Source: a virus | Reading direction: 5' to 3' (one strand) | DNA: 37,678 bases | Virus record (IMG/VR): IMGVR_UViG_3300030099_002710 | Coordinates: 1 to 37,678 of that record | Shown: positions 9,803-17,205 of the stretch, piece after piece | How positions within the stretch are numbered: the first letter of the stretch is position 1 | Layout: every line of letters starts with the position of its first letter | Translations under genes and position numbers: made by a program | Notes under the pieces: generated by a model | Database searches by the model: none | Seen by the model: only the letters and a program-made list of their open reading frames with translations | What the model was told of the DNA's origin: nothing

Positions 9803-10110
9803 TATGAACGAGGCTTATGTATCTCCCTTAAAGTATCTACAGTTTTCTCAGGCAAATCTTTAAGATGTTTGGGGGTATATTTCTCAGGGTTCTCTGCCAT
9901 ATCTTCTTTAATCCAACGAGCAGATGTATCCCACATATCCCCTTGATCATTGCATAACTCTAAATAATTTATTAAATCGTAGTGAGCATTGTTCCTGCCT
10001 TTAGATTTAAGTTGCTCAATTAACAATTTATAACTAGTCCAAAAGTTTACAAAGTCTCTTTCTTCCATATCATCTTCTACAGATTTAACTACTTCTATTA
10101 ATCTATTCAT
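9802..10110 (-). CDS. Hypothetical protein, 102 aa
   Basis: The frame is open to 10182, but the ATG at 10110 is the likely start: AGGAG lies five bases upstream, and the ATG overlaps the previous gene's TGA as ATGA. The protein is soluble and charged (EVVKSVEDDMEERDFVNFW at the start, a Trp-rich middle, and LREIHKPRS at the end). No motif recognised. It lies between an acidic small protein and the HNH nuclease. Confidence 0.8.
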   Translation of the reverse strand: MNRLIEVVKSVEDDMEERDFVNFWTSYKLLIEQLKSKGRNNAHYDLINYLELCNDQGDMWDTSARWIKEDMAENPEKYTPKHLKDLPEKTVDTLREIHKPRS

Positions 10111-10358
10111 ACATTCTCCTGTTTTGCTAAAATACTTTCGATCATTTTTGGAGAATGACCTTGCTCTGCTAGGCTCTCCCATGTGTGTTTACTCTCCCAT
10201 TTTTTAATTTGTTCAAGTAAAGATGTAGCACATTCACTTCTGCCTTCGTGAATATCCTCAGTGCCATCAGATAATTCTTCATCGCCATTTAATACAGGCT
10301 CGTTATGTTCTATTTCTTCCTTTAACCAAGTTTTTACTTTTTCTAATACATCATTCAT
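10107..10358 (-). CDS. Small acidic hypothetical protein, 83 aa
   Basis: A strongly acidic protein (for example NGDEELSDGTEDIHEG) with predicted helices at both ends (DVLEKVKTWLKEEIEH and LLEQIKKWESK). It has a GAGG ribosome site about nine bases upstream of the first of two neighbouring ATG codons. It overlaps its upstream neighbour by 8 bp and its downstream neighbour by 4. Acidic phage early proteins can be DNA mimics, but nothing here shows that. Confidence 0.78.
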   Translation of the reverse strand: MNDVLEKVKTWLKEEIEHNEPVLNGDEELSDGTEDIHEGRSECATSLLEQIKKWESKHTWESLAEQGHSPKMIESILAKQENV

Positions 10359-10536
10359 TTTCGTTATCCTCTTTTATTTTTTGCACATCATAAGATACCT
10401 TAGGTTTTATTGATGGTTCAGTTTGTGTATGTAATCTCCAATAAGCTAAATCTTTTGCCTCAGTCAAACTATTAGCCTCTATTGTGTAATCAGCAGACTT
10501 TACTTCTTTAATGTTTATTTGATAACTTGTTTTCAT
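10351..10536 (-). CDS. Small hypothetical protein, 61 aa
   Basis: It starts MKTSYQINIKEV and contains EANSLTEAKDLAYWRL, a strand-strand-helix pattern seen in many tiny phage proteins of the type that accompany nucleases or SSBs; no function follows from it. Its ATG overlaps the upstream stop as ATGA and its end overlaps the next gene by 8 bp, which supports it as a true member of the operon. Confidence 0.78.
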   Translation of the reverse strand: MKTSYQINIKEVKSADYTIEANSLTEAKDLAYWRLHTQTEPSIKPKVSYDVQKIKEDNENE

Positions 10537-10874
10537 TTTTGATCTTTTGTTGCAAGTAAATCACTCAAGTTAAGAGTCATTACAGGTGTTTCATCACTCG
10601 CTAGACTTTCGTATTCGTCCTCATACTCACTAATGAAGTCCACTCCAAACTCCTTAGATAAAGGCTCTAATACATCATTAGCATTATTGGTGTTGTATCT
10701 AAATAAATCTATTACATTGTTATTAATATCTGTTGCAAAGTGTAAATATGATTTACAAAAAAAGTATTGTCCATCTTCATCATTTACAATCTTAAAACCT
10801 CTAAGTTTAAGACTTTTATTTTTTTTAATATCTTCTAGCGATATTGGTTTTGTTGGTCTGTAATATGTTGACAT
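10533..10874 (-). CDS. Hypothetical protein, 113 aa
   Basis: The protein opens MSTYYRPTKPISLEDIKKN and has a compact middle with a Cys-Lys pair and several aromatic residues, then an acidic C-terminus (SEYEDEYESLASDE). An AAGGAGTTAAT ribosome site precedes the ATG. It follows the SSB-like gene in the operon and may work with it; that is only context. Family not recognised. Confidence 0.8.
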   Translation of the reverse strand: MSTYYRPTKPISLEDIKKNKSLKLRGFKIVNDEDGQYFFCKSYLHFATDINNNVIDLFRYNTNNANDVLEPLSKEFGVDFISEYEDEYESLASDETPVMTLNLSDLLATKDQK

Positions 10875-10903
10875 AATAATTAACTCCTTAATATTTAATT
10901 TTA

Positions 10904-11275
10904 TTAGAATGGGACATCTTCATCATTAAATGAATCTGTTTTAACACTAGCCTCAGCGTTGACACTATCAGTTGCCTCTTGTTGAGCCTTTTCTTTATCA
11001 CTCTTATAGTTATCTATTTCTATAACAGTATAAAGATAAGGTGTATGATCTCCGGTTTTAGGATTAGGGTTCTTAGAAACTCTATCCCACATGGCAATAG
11101 ATAAGTCCACTCCCTTTTCTCTCCTAGTATCTTCTCTAATAAACTCCACCATATCCCTTAATAGTTCAGCAGGAATGGTTATCGTGCTTTTGTAATCAGG
11201 GTGTGTTTGTTTATTCTTATATCCATTCTTGAATATATTACCTGTAGCCTTAGGCTTGTTTGCATAATCAGACAT
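10904..11275 (-). CDS. Putative single-stranded DNA-binding protein
   Basis: The 123-aa protein contains GNIFKNGYKNKQTHPDY near the N-terminus and ends in an acidic tip NDEDVPF. Such acidic tips ending in Pro-Phe are typical of SSBs, where they recruit replication and repair partners. The middle is strand-rich with an ordered TPYLYTVIEI segment. It lies directly downstream of the ERF annealing gene and overlaps it by 8 bp, a usual pairing in phage recombination modules. No canonical OB-fold SSB signature is certain, so the call rests on the tail and context. The AGGAGTTAGAAA leader supports the start. Confidence 0.75.
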   Translation of the reverse strand: MSDYANKPKATGNIFKNGYKNKQTHPDYKSTITIPAELLRDMVEFIREDTRREKGVDLSIAMWDRVSKNPNPKTGDHTPYLYTVIEIDNYKSDKEKAQQEATDSVNAEASVKTDSFNDEDVPF

Positions 11276-11900
11276 TTTCTAACTCCTTTTTCTTGTCGTC
11301 TTTTAGTTTAATTAACTTGTTGTAAACATCTAAATTAGATTTCTCTAATTTTTTAATAGCATCTTGATTAGCTTTCCAATTTTCTTTTAGCGATTCCATA
11401 CTACTACTTCCGCTTACTCCCATAGCTAAAGCCTCATACAAAACATTAGCATGACTTTCATCTTGCTCATCTTGTTTTGGTTTAGCTTTAGATTTTGCTT
11501 TTGGTTTAGCTTTGTAATTAGATTCAGCACTATTGCCATCATCATCTTCACTAGGTAAACCACAAGCAGTTATAAGTGAATACCTTTTCGCATAGGTTAA
11601 GGCACTCCCATATCCCTGAGGTGTTTGTTTGTCAGCAGGAACATACACTCTCCCTGCTTTAATAACTCCACCATGACCATGAAACTCAGTCTCTACGCAT
11701 TGTCCCCCCTCAGCAAGATACACTTTTTGCAAATAAAAAATGCCATTGTCATTGAGAGGGTTTTTAACCGCATCAATTACAGTTTCCAAGGGGGCATAGC
11801 CACTCTTAAAGTGTGGGTTAGTCCCTGTCTTTGAGGCAAAAGTCATTTCGCTTTGTGCTTTGATTAAAGCCCCAATAAGTTTATCGTTAATATCAGTCAT
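11268..11900 (-). CDS. ERF-family single-strand annealing recombinase
   Basis: The N-terminal ~125 residues show the ERF pattern: NPHFKSGYAPLETVIDAV, a VKNPLNDNGI segment, then TPQGYGSALTYAKRYSL and an acidic SEDDDGNSA. ERF proteins form rings that anneal complementary single strands, supporting phage recombination and repair. The middle is a Lys-rich linker (KAKPKAKSKAKPK) and the C-terminal ~60 residues are helical. The gene sits between an SSB-like gene and a PD-(D/E)XK nuclease, giving the nuclease/annealase/SSB set expected for a Red-like pathway. AAGGAGTATAAAAA precedes the ATG. Confidence 0.9.
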   Translation of the reverse strand: MTDINDKLIGALIKAQSEMTFASKTGTNPHFKSGYAPLETVIDAVKNPLNDNGIFYLQKVYLAEGGQCVETEFHGHGGVIKAGRVYVPADKQTPQGYGSALTYAKRYSLITACGLPSEDDDGNSAESNYKAKPKAKSKAKPKQDEQDESHANVLYEALAMGVSGSSSMESLKENWKANQDAIKKLEKSNLDVYNKLIKLKDDKKKELENV

Positions 11901-12114
11901 TTTTTATACTCCTTACTATTTGAATTAACATCTTTACATCACTACAAACAAACTGATCTAGTGTCAATTTTTTTGTGGTAATAATAAATGGGTTTGATCT
12001 ATCTTCTATGATTATATGTTTTTGTTTCTCATCTAAAGATAGAGTTATGTTCTCAATGCCATAGTCTCCAAATGCTTTTAACATTCCAATTATTTTTGAT
12101 TCAAGTTCATTCAT
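11893..12114 (-). CDS. Small hypothetical protein, 73 aa
   Basis: The sequence begins MNELESKIIGMLKAFGDYG and continues as alternating short strands (ENITLSLDEKQKHIIIEDR). No cysteine cluster or membrane segment. It overlaps the nuclease gene upstream and the ERF gene downstream by 8 bp each, so it is cotranslated with the recombination proteins. Not recognised. Confidence 0.78.
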   Translation of the reverse strand: MNELESKIIGMLKAFGDYGIENITLSLDEKQKHIIIEDRSNPFIITTKKLTLDQFVCSDVKMLIQIVRSIKND

Positions 12115-12994
12115 TGTCTTGTTGCCATTGTTTGTATTGTTCGCACCAAGTATTAACCTTGCAATAGTTATCTACACATCTAACCGGAATACCTATTCGT
12201 TCTTCAACCTCATACTCATCACCTTTCTCTTTGGCTAATTTATTCGCATCTTCCACATTATCAAATACTTTTAATGCCCTAATATTCTTTTTCTTTTTAA
12301 CTGCGTAGGTGTTCTCTCTCTGCCATCTTTCCTCAGGGCTACACTCAGACATACCCTTTTCAAAAGCATAGTCTTGGAGAGCCTCTCTGTGCTTTATAGT
12401 CCTATCTTTTAAATAGTTTCTCTGTTCCTCGTATGACCATAGTTTTATAGGCACTACCATTATTTGTTGTTGCGGATATGATTGATCTCTTTTTGCATTG
12501 TTTCTATTCCAATCTCTTAGAAAAGCAATGACTTGAAGTTCTTTAATTTCTTTGCCCTTACATTCATGCACTAGATAAGCATAGCAATTAAGTTGCCTCT
12601 CCCAATCTAGCTTAGGATTCTTAACCGCCCAAACAGAAGTAAACTTATAATCCATTACAGTAATAGAGTTATCATCTTCTATTCTTTGCACATCAATAGC
12701 ACCGCTAACAGTCCAATTCTCTATCTCTAAAAATAATCTTTCTTCTACTATGTGTTTATCGTCTGCACCTTTCTCTGTTATGTGGTGCAATGCACTACCT
12801 AAGTTCGCCCAAAAAGTATCTATAACATCTTCTTGAATTTTATTATCGTTAGCCATTCTCAAGATAGATACTCTTGGAGAATCAATAAGTTGTGTTATTG
12901 ATCTATCAGACTTGCCCCTTGTATAGTTTCTTCTCTCAGCTAAATTAACTAAGGTCTGAGGTAGGTTATGATTATTAGTTATTTGATTCGCCAT
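12107..12994 (-). CDS. PD-(D/E)XK exonuclease (RecB/Cas4-like)
   Basis: The 295-aa protein has the ordered motifs of RecB-type nucleases: a helix with LGSALHHI (H70), SGAIDV with D101, VMDYK with D115 and K117, and RQLNCYAYL (Q134, Y138). C-terminal cysteines in CVDNYCKVNTWC, with another Cys upstream in MSECSP, could hold an iron-sulfur cluster as in Cas4/AddB-type enzymes, but spacing is not conclusive. Next to ERF and SSB-like genes it most likely resects double-stranded ends for annealing. It overlaps the upstream small gene by 16 bp. Confidence 0.88.
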   Translation of the reverse strand: MANQITNNHNLPQTLVNLAERRNYTRGKSDRSITQLIDSPRVSILRMANDNKIQEDVIDTFWANLGSALHHITEKGADDKHIVEERLFLEIENWTVSGAIDVQRIEDDNSITVMDYKFTSVWAVKNPKLDWERQLNCYAYLVHECKGKEIKELQVIAFLRDWNRNNAKRDQSYPQQQIMVVPIKLWSYEEQRNYLKDRTIKHREALQDYAFEKGMSECSPEERWQRENTYAVKKKKNIRALKVFDNVEDANKLAKEKGDEYEVEERIGIPVRCVDNYCKVNTWCEQYKQWQQDNE

Positions 12995-13263
12995 ACTCTA
13001 AGACCTAACTTTTCTTCTCTTGATGTTAGTTGTATGTTGGTTTTTTCTCTGTGCTTTAATATTCTTTTAGCATAAGCAATTTTACTTCTCAGCACATTAA
13101 CTTCTCTTTTATCTTTTAATTCATCAACACTCATGGGTATAAGAAAACAATGATCAATCTCAAGTTCTCTTAGTGTTTTTAGTATGTCTTTAAGTTTACT
13201 ATCTGCTTTAGAAATATTAGTTCTTGCAGGGGGAACAGGTATGTCCTTTTCGATTTTATACAT
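12979..13263 (-). CDS. Conserved small phage protein, first gene of leftward recombination operon
   Basis: The 94-aa basic protein begins MYKIEKDIPVPPARTN, has a helical NISKADSKLKDILKTL and a VLRSKIAYAKRIL helix, and ends GLRVWRIK. I recall comparable small proteins (a strand, a 'sFl(v)P' segment, a basic helix, a terminal VWR-type strand) near phage replication genes; their role is unknown to me. The leader has TAAGGAG eight bases before the ATG and a good promoter 24-51 bases upstream. Confidence 0.82.
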   Translation of the reverse strand: MYKIEKDIPVPPARTNISKADSKLKDILKTLRELEIDHCFLIPMSVDELKDKREVNVLRSKIAYAKRILKHREKTNIQLTSREEKLGLRVWRIK

Positions 13264-13286
13264 CTATATAACTCCTTACCATTGAA

Positions 13287-13314
13287 ATTATATTCATTTT
13301 TGTATTAAATACAA
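13287..13314 (-). promoter_or_regulatory. Leftward sigma70-type promoter for the recombination operon
   Basis: On the minus strand TTGTAT (13314-13309) and TATAAT (13292-13287) are separated by 16 bp. Transcription would start near 13280, giving a leader of about 17 nt that just contains the AAGGAG site. A perfect -10 in the divergent gap makes this the best promoter for genes 13263 to 7807. Confidence 0.65.
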
Positions 13315-13315
13315 A
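13299..13315. promoter_or_regulatory. 17-bp palindrome over the -35 box, candidate operator
   Basis: TTTGTAT-TAA-ATACAAA is a perfect inverted repeat with 7-bp arms. It covers the -35 of the leftward promoter and lies 22 bp from the ATG of the rightward gene at 13337, so one bound repressor could control both operons. The regulator is not identified. Confidence 0.6.
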
Positions 13316-13336
13316 TGTTAAATAAATTTTAATTAA

Positions 13337-13600
13337 ATGAATCAAAAAATTTATATGCAAGTAATCATTCAAGCCATTCGAGATTTAGCTAGTAGTGATG
13401 ATAAGAAGGTTTATAAAGCGTTTGATTGGTTTAGTTCGGTTGACTTTGAAGAAATTTGTTTACAGGCTAACCTAAATCCTCAACACCTGAGGGAATCATT
13501 ATTGAAGTTAATAAATTCTAAAGATAGAAAAAAAATATCTGAGAATATTATATCTGCTATTAATGGTATGGCTTGGCAAAGAGAAGTAATTAATCACTAG
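13337..13600 (+). CDS. Hypothetical protein, 87 aa, first gene of primase operon
   Basis: A soluble helical protein (NQKIYMQVIIQAIRDLASS, later HLRESLLKLINSKDRKK) with one or two possible starts: the ATG at 13337 has no purine-rich site before it, and another ATG follows at 13355. It lies between the divergent promoter region and the CTAG palindrome array in front of the primase-helicase. It might be a replication accessory or regulator; no DNA-binding motif is clear. Confidence 0.75.
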   Translation: MNQKIYMQVIIQAIRDLASSDDKKVYKAFDWFSSVDFEEICLQANLNPQHLRESLLKLINSKDRKKISENIISAINGMAWQREVINH

Positions 13601-13651
13601 TTAAAAACTAAACTAGTTTATAACTAGTATTAGTATTAGTTTAATACTAGT
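13595..13651. repeat. CTAG palindrome array upstream of the primase-helicase
   Basis: The 70-bp gap before the primase gene holds ACTAGTTA, a perfect 12-bp palindrome TAAACTAGTTTA (13609-13620), and a 10-bp-arm inverted repeat ACTAGTATTA / TAATACTAGT (13623-13632 and 13642-13651, 9-nt spacer). The 13-mer TAGTTTAATACTA at 13637-13649 recurs exactly at 24268-24280 and 24283-24295 before the large terminase. Possible operators, promoter elements or iterons. Confidence 0.75.
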
Positions 13652-13670
13652 ATATATAAGGAGTATGTAA

Positions 13671-15422
13671 ATGCAATTAGATCACATAATAAATTCAGAA
13701 TATCTTGCTGATCAACAGAACAAAAGGATTGAATGTCCTGCTTGTTCACCACACCGGAAAAAAAAGAATCAAAAGACTTTATCGTTGACTAGGGATAGCG
13801 ATAAAATTTTATATCAATGTTGGCATTGTCAATTATCAGGAGTAGTAAACATGAATCAAACACCAACAACAAAAACAAAAAAGATAACAGAGCCAACACC
13901 TATATCTGTGGCGAAAGAAATAACACCTAGTTCTGGGGTAGCGTATAACAAACATCAAATAAAATTCCTTAAAGATAGGGGTATATCAGAGGATACAGCA
14001 AAAAAATATGGGGTTTACTTTGATAGTAGAGGGTTCAACGGAGTTGGCAATGCTACGGGTGTCGGGTTTCCATACTACAAAGAAGATAAGATTTATGCGG
14101 TCAAATGGAGAACATTAGAGGGAAAAAACTTTACGCAAGAGGGATCGGCTAGGACATTCTTTGGACTAGACAAGATAAACATTAACGAGTTAATAGTTAT
14201 ATGCGAGGGGGAGTTTGATGCACTAGCACTTGCCGAGGCAGGAATAGAGGGGGCGGTGTCTGTGCCTAATGGTGCGGTGATGAAAGTAAACAACAACAAG
14301 ATTGATCCTAGTGAAGATAAAAAGTTTCAGTATGTTTGGAACGCTAGTGAGAAGTTGGATAAGGCTAAGAAGATAGTCTTATGCTGTGATAATGATGATG
14401 CAGGTAAGTCTTTAACAGAGGAATTAGCTAGACGCATAGGAAAAAATAAAGTGTGGATCGCCTCTATCCCTAGTGAATACAAAGATGCTAATGACTGTTT
14501 GATTGAAGGGGGTTCGGAGAAACTCCAACAGGTTGTTGCTAATGCAGAGCCATACCCACTTTCAGGATTGTATAAATCTAACCACTATGAAAATTCAGTC
14601 ATTGATTTATACGACAAGGGTTTTATGCAGGGTGTGTCAACAGGATATTCTAATGTAGATGAATTGTTTAAGATTGCAGGGGGGCAGTTGTCAGTTGTAA
14701 CAGGCATACCAAGTTCAGGCAAGTCTGAGTTTATAGATATGATTATGATGAACCTTGCTAAGAATGAGGGTTGGAAGTTTGCGGTGTGTTCTTTTGAGAA
14801 TCCACCGGACTTACACATTGCAAAGTTAGTTGAAAAGTATATTGATAAACCATTCTTTACAGGTGCTACTAAGAGAATGAATGAAGATGAAAGAGACAAT
14901 GCACTCAAGTTTATTGAGGAACACTTTATCTTTATTGATTACCTAGATGGCGAACCTGCCACTATGGATAGCATCATTGAGAAAAGCATAGGTGCTGTTA
15001 GACAGATGGGTTGTAGGGGTATAGTCATTGATCCATATAACTATATAGAAATGGATAAATCATTTAGTGAAACAGATAGTATTTCGCAGATGCTTACCAA
15101 GATCACACGCTTTGCTAAAGCCCATGACTGCCATGTTTGGTTTGTTGCTCACCCACACAAACTCTATCCAAATGCAGATGGCAAGATCAATCCACCAACA
15201 GGATATTCTATATCAGGTTCAGCATCATGGTTCTCCAAAGCAGATGTAGGGCTTACTGTTCATAGAGGCGAGGGAACAGATGTAGAGATACATACTTGGA
15301 AGTGTAGGTTTAAATGGGTAGGTAAACAGGGCATGACAAAACTAGACTACTATCCACCAACAGGTGTATATTCAGAGCCTAACGAAGAAAATTTAATAGA
15401 AGAATATGATTGGGACTTTTAA
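13671..15422 (+). CDS. Primase-helicase (T7 gp4 / Twinkle-like)
   Basis: One chain of 583 aa carries all three expected parts. A zinc ribbon uses C22-x2-C25 and C50-x2-C53 for template recognition. A TOPRIM domain follows, with CEGEFDALAL (E179) and CCDNDDAGKS (D240 onward), which makes RNA primers. A RecA-fold helicase has Walker A GIPSSGKS (345-352), Walker B GIVIDPYN near 450, and a VWFVAHPHK segment like motif H3. It would unwind and prime at the phage fork. A strong AAGGAGTATGTAA leader precedes the ATG. No phage DNA polymerase is found nearby, which is unusual for a gp4-type protein; it may load host polymerase. The helicase part resembles mitochondrial Twinkle more than DnaB. Confidence 0.93.
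   Translation: MQLDHIINSEYLADQQNKRIECPACSPHRKKKNQKTLSLTRDSDKILYQCWHCQLSGVVNMNQTPTTKTKKITEPTPISVAKEITPSSGVAYNKHQIKFLKDRGISEDTAKKYGVYFDSRGFNGVGNATGVGFPYYKEDKIYAVKWRTLEGKNFTQEGSARTFFGLDKININELIVICEGEFDALALAEAGIEGAVSVPNGAVMKVNNNKIDPSEDKKFQYVWNASEKLDKAKKIVLCCDNDDAGKSLTEELARRIGKNKVWIASIPSEYKDANDCLIEGGSEKLQQVVANAEPYPLSGLYKSNHYENSVIDLYDKGFMQGVSTGYSNVDELFKIAGGQLSVVTGIPSSGKSEFIDMIMMNLAKNEGWKFAVCSFENPPDLHIAKLVEKYIDKPFFTGATKRMNEDERDNALKFIEEHFIFIDYLDGEPATMDSIIEKSIGAVRQMGCRGIVIDPYNYIEMDKSFSETDSISQMLTKITRFAKAHDCHVWFVAHPHKLYPNADGKINPPTGYSISGSASWFSKADVGLTVHRGEGTDVEIHTWKCRFKWVGKQGMTKLDYYPPTGVYSEPNEENLIEEYDWDF
14181..14194. repeat. Copy of the dispersed palindrome inside the primase gene
   Basis: ATTAACGAGTTAAT followed by AGTTATAT. 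The 14-mer GTTAATAGTTATAT is identical to the copy after the polyvalent gene (from 7675). It encodes INELIVI of the TOPRIM strand, so it may be coincidental, but a second coding copy occurs at 15541. Confidence 0.45.
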
Positions 15423-15912
15423 ATCTACAGACTTAGGTAATAAATATCTGCATAACAAACATAAGTTTGTCATAGAGGATTTAGGAAATAAGTATTTACG
15501 AGCAAGGAATATTACTCAGCATATCATTGATGATTTATTTATTAACGAGTTAATAGATAAACACCAACACCAAGCAGGTGAATATGTTTTAAATGTGTGT
15601 GTCAAGTCAGGGATATTTCAGGGGGGTTTGAATTTGAATTATTCAGGGAAGCAGACAGATATGAAAAATTCTAGTAATAAACTTCTCAAATCGTTGCTGT
15701 TAAGGAAAGTAAGTAAAATGTTTGTTTGCCATGATCCAGCACTTTTCACTCACTTGATGGGTGTCATTGTGGAAAATAAAATCAAAAGGGAATCAGATAT
15801 ACACCTCTTAAAATTGGGGCTAAATGTAGTCTCCAATTCCCTTTATCATTCAGACTTAGATAAGTCTAAAGATTCTTGCTCTCTTGCAATTCAATCTGTT
15901 GTTCAAGCATAA
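15406..15912 (+). CDS. Hypothetical protein, 168 aa, with internal DLGNKYL duplication
   Basis: The gene overlaps the primase-helicase end by 17 bp and so is probably cotranslated. The N-terminus repeats DLGNKYL at 17-residue spacing. The rest is mixed alpha/beta with VLNVCVKSGIF and a basic SSNKLLKSLLLRKVSK helix; no catalytic motif is seen. Its 3' end overlaps the convergent ribbon-helix-helix gene by 47 bp. Linked position suggests a replication or regulatory accessory role only by context. Confidence 0.82.
   Translation: MIGTFKSTDLGNKYLHNKHKFVIEDLGNKYLRARNITQHIIDDLFINELIDKHQHQAGEYVLNVCVKSGIFQGGLNLNYSGKQTDMKNSSNKLLKSLLLRKVSKMFVCHDPALFTHLMGVIVENKIKRESDIHLLKLGLNVVSNSLYHSDLDKSKDSCSLAIQSVVQA
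15541..15554. repeat. Second coding copy of the dispersed palindrome
   Basis: ATTAACGAGTTAAT is identical over 14 bp to 14181-14194 and again encodes INEL, here in an unrelated protein. Flank is AGATAA instead of AGTTAT. Confidence 0.4.
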
Positions 15913-16036
15913 AGATTATCTGTGATGATAAACTTCGCCTGTTAGTATCAGCGATACTTTGTATTTCCTGCCTAAGTTTATGTGGCATACGAGTTGTTAC
16001 ATATCCCTTAGGCTCAGGGGGTTTCTTTAGTTTCAT
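15866..16036 (-). CDS. Ribbon-helix-helix (Arc-like) transcriptional regulator
   Basis: The 56-aa protein has the Arc/MetJ layout: a strand YVTTRMPHKL, helix QEIQSIADTNR, turn, and a second helix SLSSQIIFMLEQQIEL. Such proteins dimerise and insert a beta ribbon into short palindromic operators, usually as repressors. The frame is open further upstream, but AATAGGAGTAATT before the ATG at 16036 decides the start. It is the last gene of the leftward accessory operon and ends inside the convergent 168-aa gene. It is a candidate to bind the ATTAA-N4-TTAAT or CTAG palindromes of this genome (inference). Confidence 0.85.
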   Translation of the reverse strand: MKLKKPPEPKGYVTTRMPHKLRQEIQSIADTNRRSLSSQIIFMLEQQIELQESKNL

Positions 16037-16047
16037 AATTACTCCTA

Positions 16048-16254
16048 TTAATTTCCTATTGTTATATCTATTGTATTTCCGCAAATTATTGACAAATTTT
16101 CCATTGCTCTAATTACACCTACTTTAGTAAGATCAAACTCAAGAGGTTCTTCAACCACCCAATCATTAGCATTTGCCTCTTTTAACATTCTTCTTTTACT
16201 AGTAAAACCATAAGGTATTTCATTGTCTAAGTCTTTTGCAATGTATATTTTCAT
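16048..16254 (-). CDS. Small hypothetical protein, 68 aa
   Basis: It begins MKIYIAKDLDNEIPYGF, then a basic helix TSKRRMLKEANAND and a strand-rich end with IICGNTIDITIGN. GAGGATTAATT gives a ribosome site. It lies 11 bp before the RHH gene and 2 bp after its upstream neighbour's stop. Function unknown. Confidence 0.78.
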   Translation of the reverse strand: MKIYIAKDLDNEIPYGFTSKRRMLKEANANDWVVEEPLEFDLTKVGVIRAMENLSIICGNTIDITIGN

Positions 16255-16256
16255 AA

Positions 16257-17021
16257 TTAATCCTCAATAAATTGTTTTAATACTTCAGCTATCTCTATTG
16301 CTGATCTTCTTTTAGCATCATCACCATACCTATAGCAAGATACATTCCAAGATTTAATATCAGGTAGTTTAAGATTAACAGGTGCAGGAAAATGATATTT
16401 TTCTTCAGTCCCAGCATATTTGCCATCAATATTTATTGATGCTTTTTTTTGTATTTCTTTAACACTACTTTTTATATCAGGGGCTATATAACCATTAAAC
16501 ACGCTGTCTAATACTTTTTGATTTAGTTTAGCTTGTTCTTGATCTCCGTATCCATGATAGTAATCGTAAGCATTTTTACCCACACCAAAATCACGAATAA
16601 GAAAATAGTCTTTAGCAGTCCTACCTTTATATTTTCTATCATCAAGATAGCCCAACCACATAACATCTGATAGTTCAGGATTTGATGCCAAAGCAATACA
16701 GGAATCTCTGTTATAAAATATCTTGGCATATTTTTTCTGATCTTTAAAAATAGATTTAGGAATCTTTACCGGCTTACCTAATAACTCTACCAATCTTTTA
16801 TAATCAGCGTAGATAGTTGCTGATTGATTGTGATAATGGGGAAAGCCTTTAGACCAATTAAGATCACACCTAACGCATGAATGACTAGGTGCATTAAACA
16901 CTTTATGATAAGCATCTAAACACGCCCTATAATCACCCTCAGGAATGATAAAGTCCTCAATCTTTTCATAGCCTAGTTCATGTGATGTAGTTATGGGATA
17001 ACTATATTTGACTAGGCTCAT
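16257..17021 (-). CDS. Hypothetical protein, 254 aa
   Basis: A soluble protein without recognised family. It contains a CVRCDLNWSKGFPHYH stretch near residue 50, where two Cys and two His could bind a metal, and many Tyr/Asp residues (VGKNAYDYYHGYGDQEQ). The C-terminus is helical (RRSAIEIAEVLKQFIED). Its ATG overlaps the upstream stop as ATGA. It is the largest unknown of the accessory operon. Confidence 0.82.
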   Translation of the reverse strand: MSLVKYSYPITTSHELGYEKIEDFIIPEGDYRACLDAYHKVFNAPSHSCVRCDLNWSKGFPHYHNQSATIYADYKRLVELLGKPVKIPKSIFKDQKKYAKIFYNRDSCIALASNPELSDVMWLGYLDDRKYKGRTAKDYFLIRDFGVGKNAYDYYHGYGDQEQAKLNQKVLDSVFNGYIAPDIKSSVKEIQKKASINIDGKYAGTEEKYHFPAPVNLKLPDIKSWNVSCYRYGDDAKRRSAIEIAEVLKQFIED

Positions 17022-17203
17022 AATGTATCCACCTCAGAAACTACATTGATAGTAAATCCCATATCCTTTAACACTTTAATTGTATGTGGTGTTAGAGTTT
17101 TATGTCCGCTAAGTTTAGCGAACATAACAGCACTAGCACACTTAGGATATACAAGATCATTGCCATATTTATTTTTAATAAATACTTCTATTGTTTTATC
17201 CAT
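17018..17203 (-). CDS. Small hypothetical protein, 61 aa
   Basis: MDKTIEVFIKNKYGNDLVYP is followed by a helix-turn-helix-looking HKTLTPHTIKVLKDMGF, too short to be sure of DNA binding. AAGGAGTAATT precedes the ATG, and the stop overlaps the next gene by 4 bp. It might be a small regulator or adaptor. Confidence 0.75.
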   Translation of the reverse strand: MDKTIEVFIKNKYGNDLVYPKCASAVMFAKLSGHKTLTPHTIKVLKDMGFTINVVSEVDTL

Positions 17204-17205
17204 AA

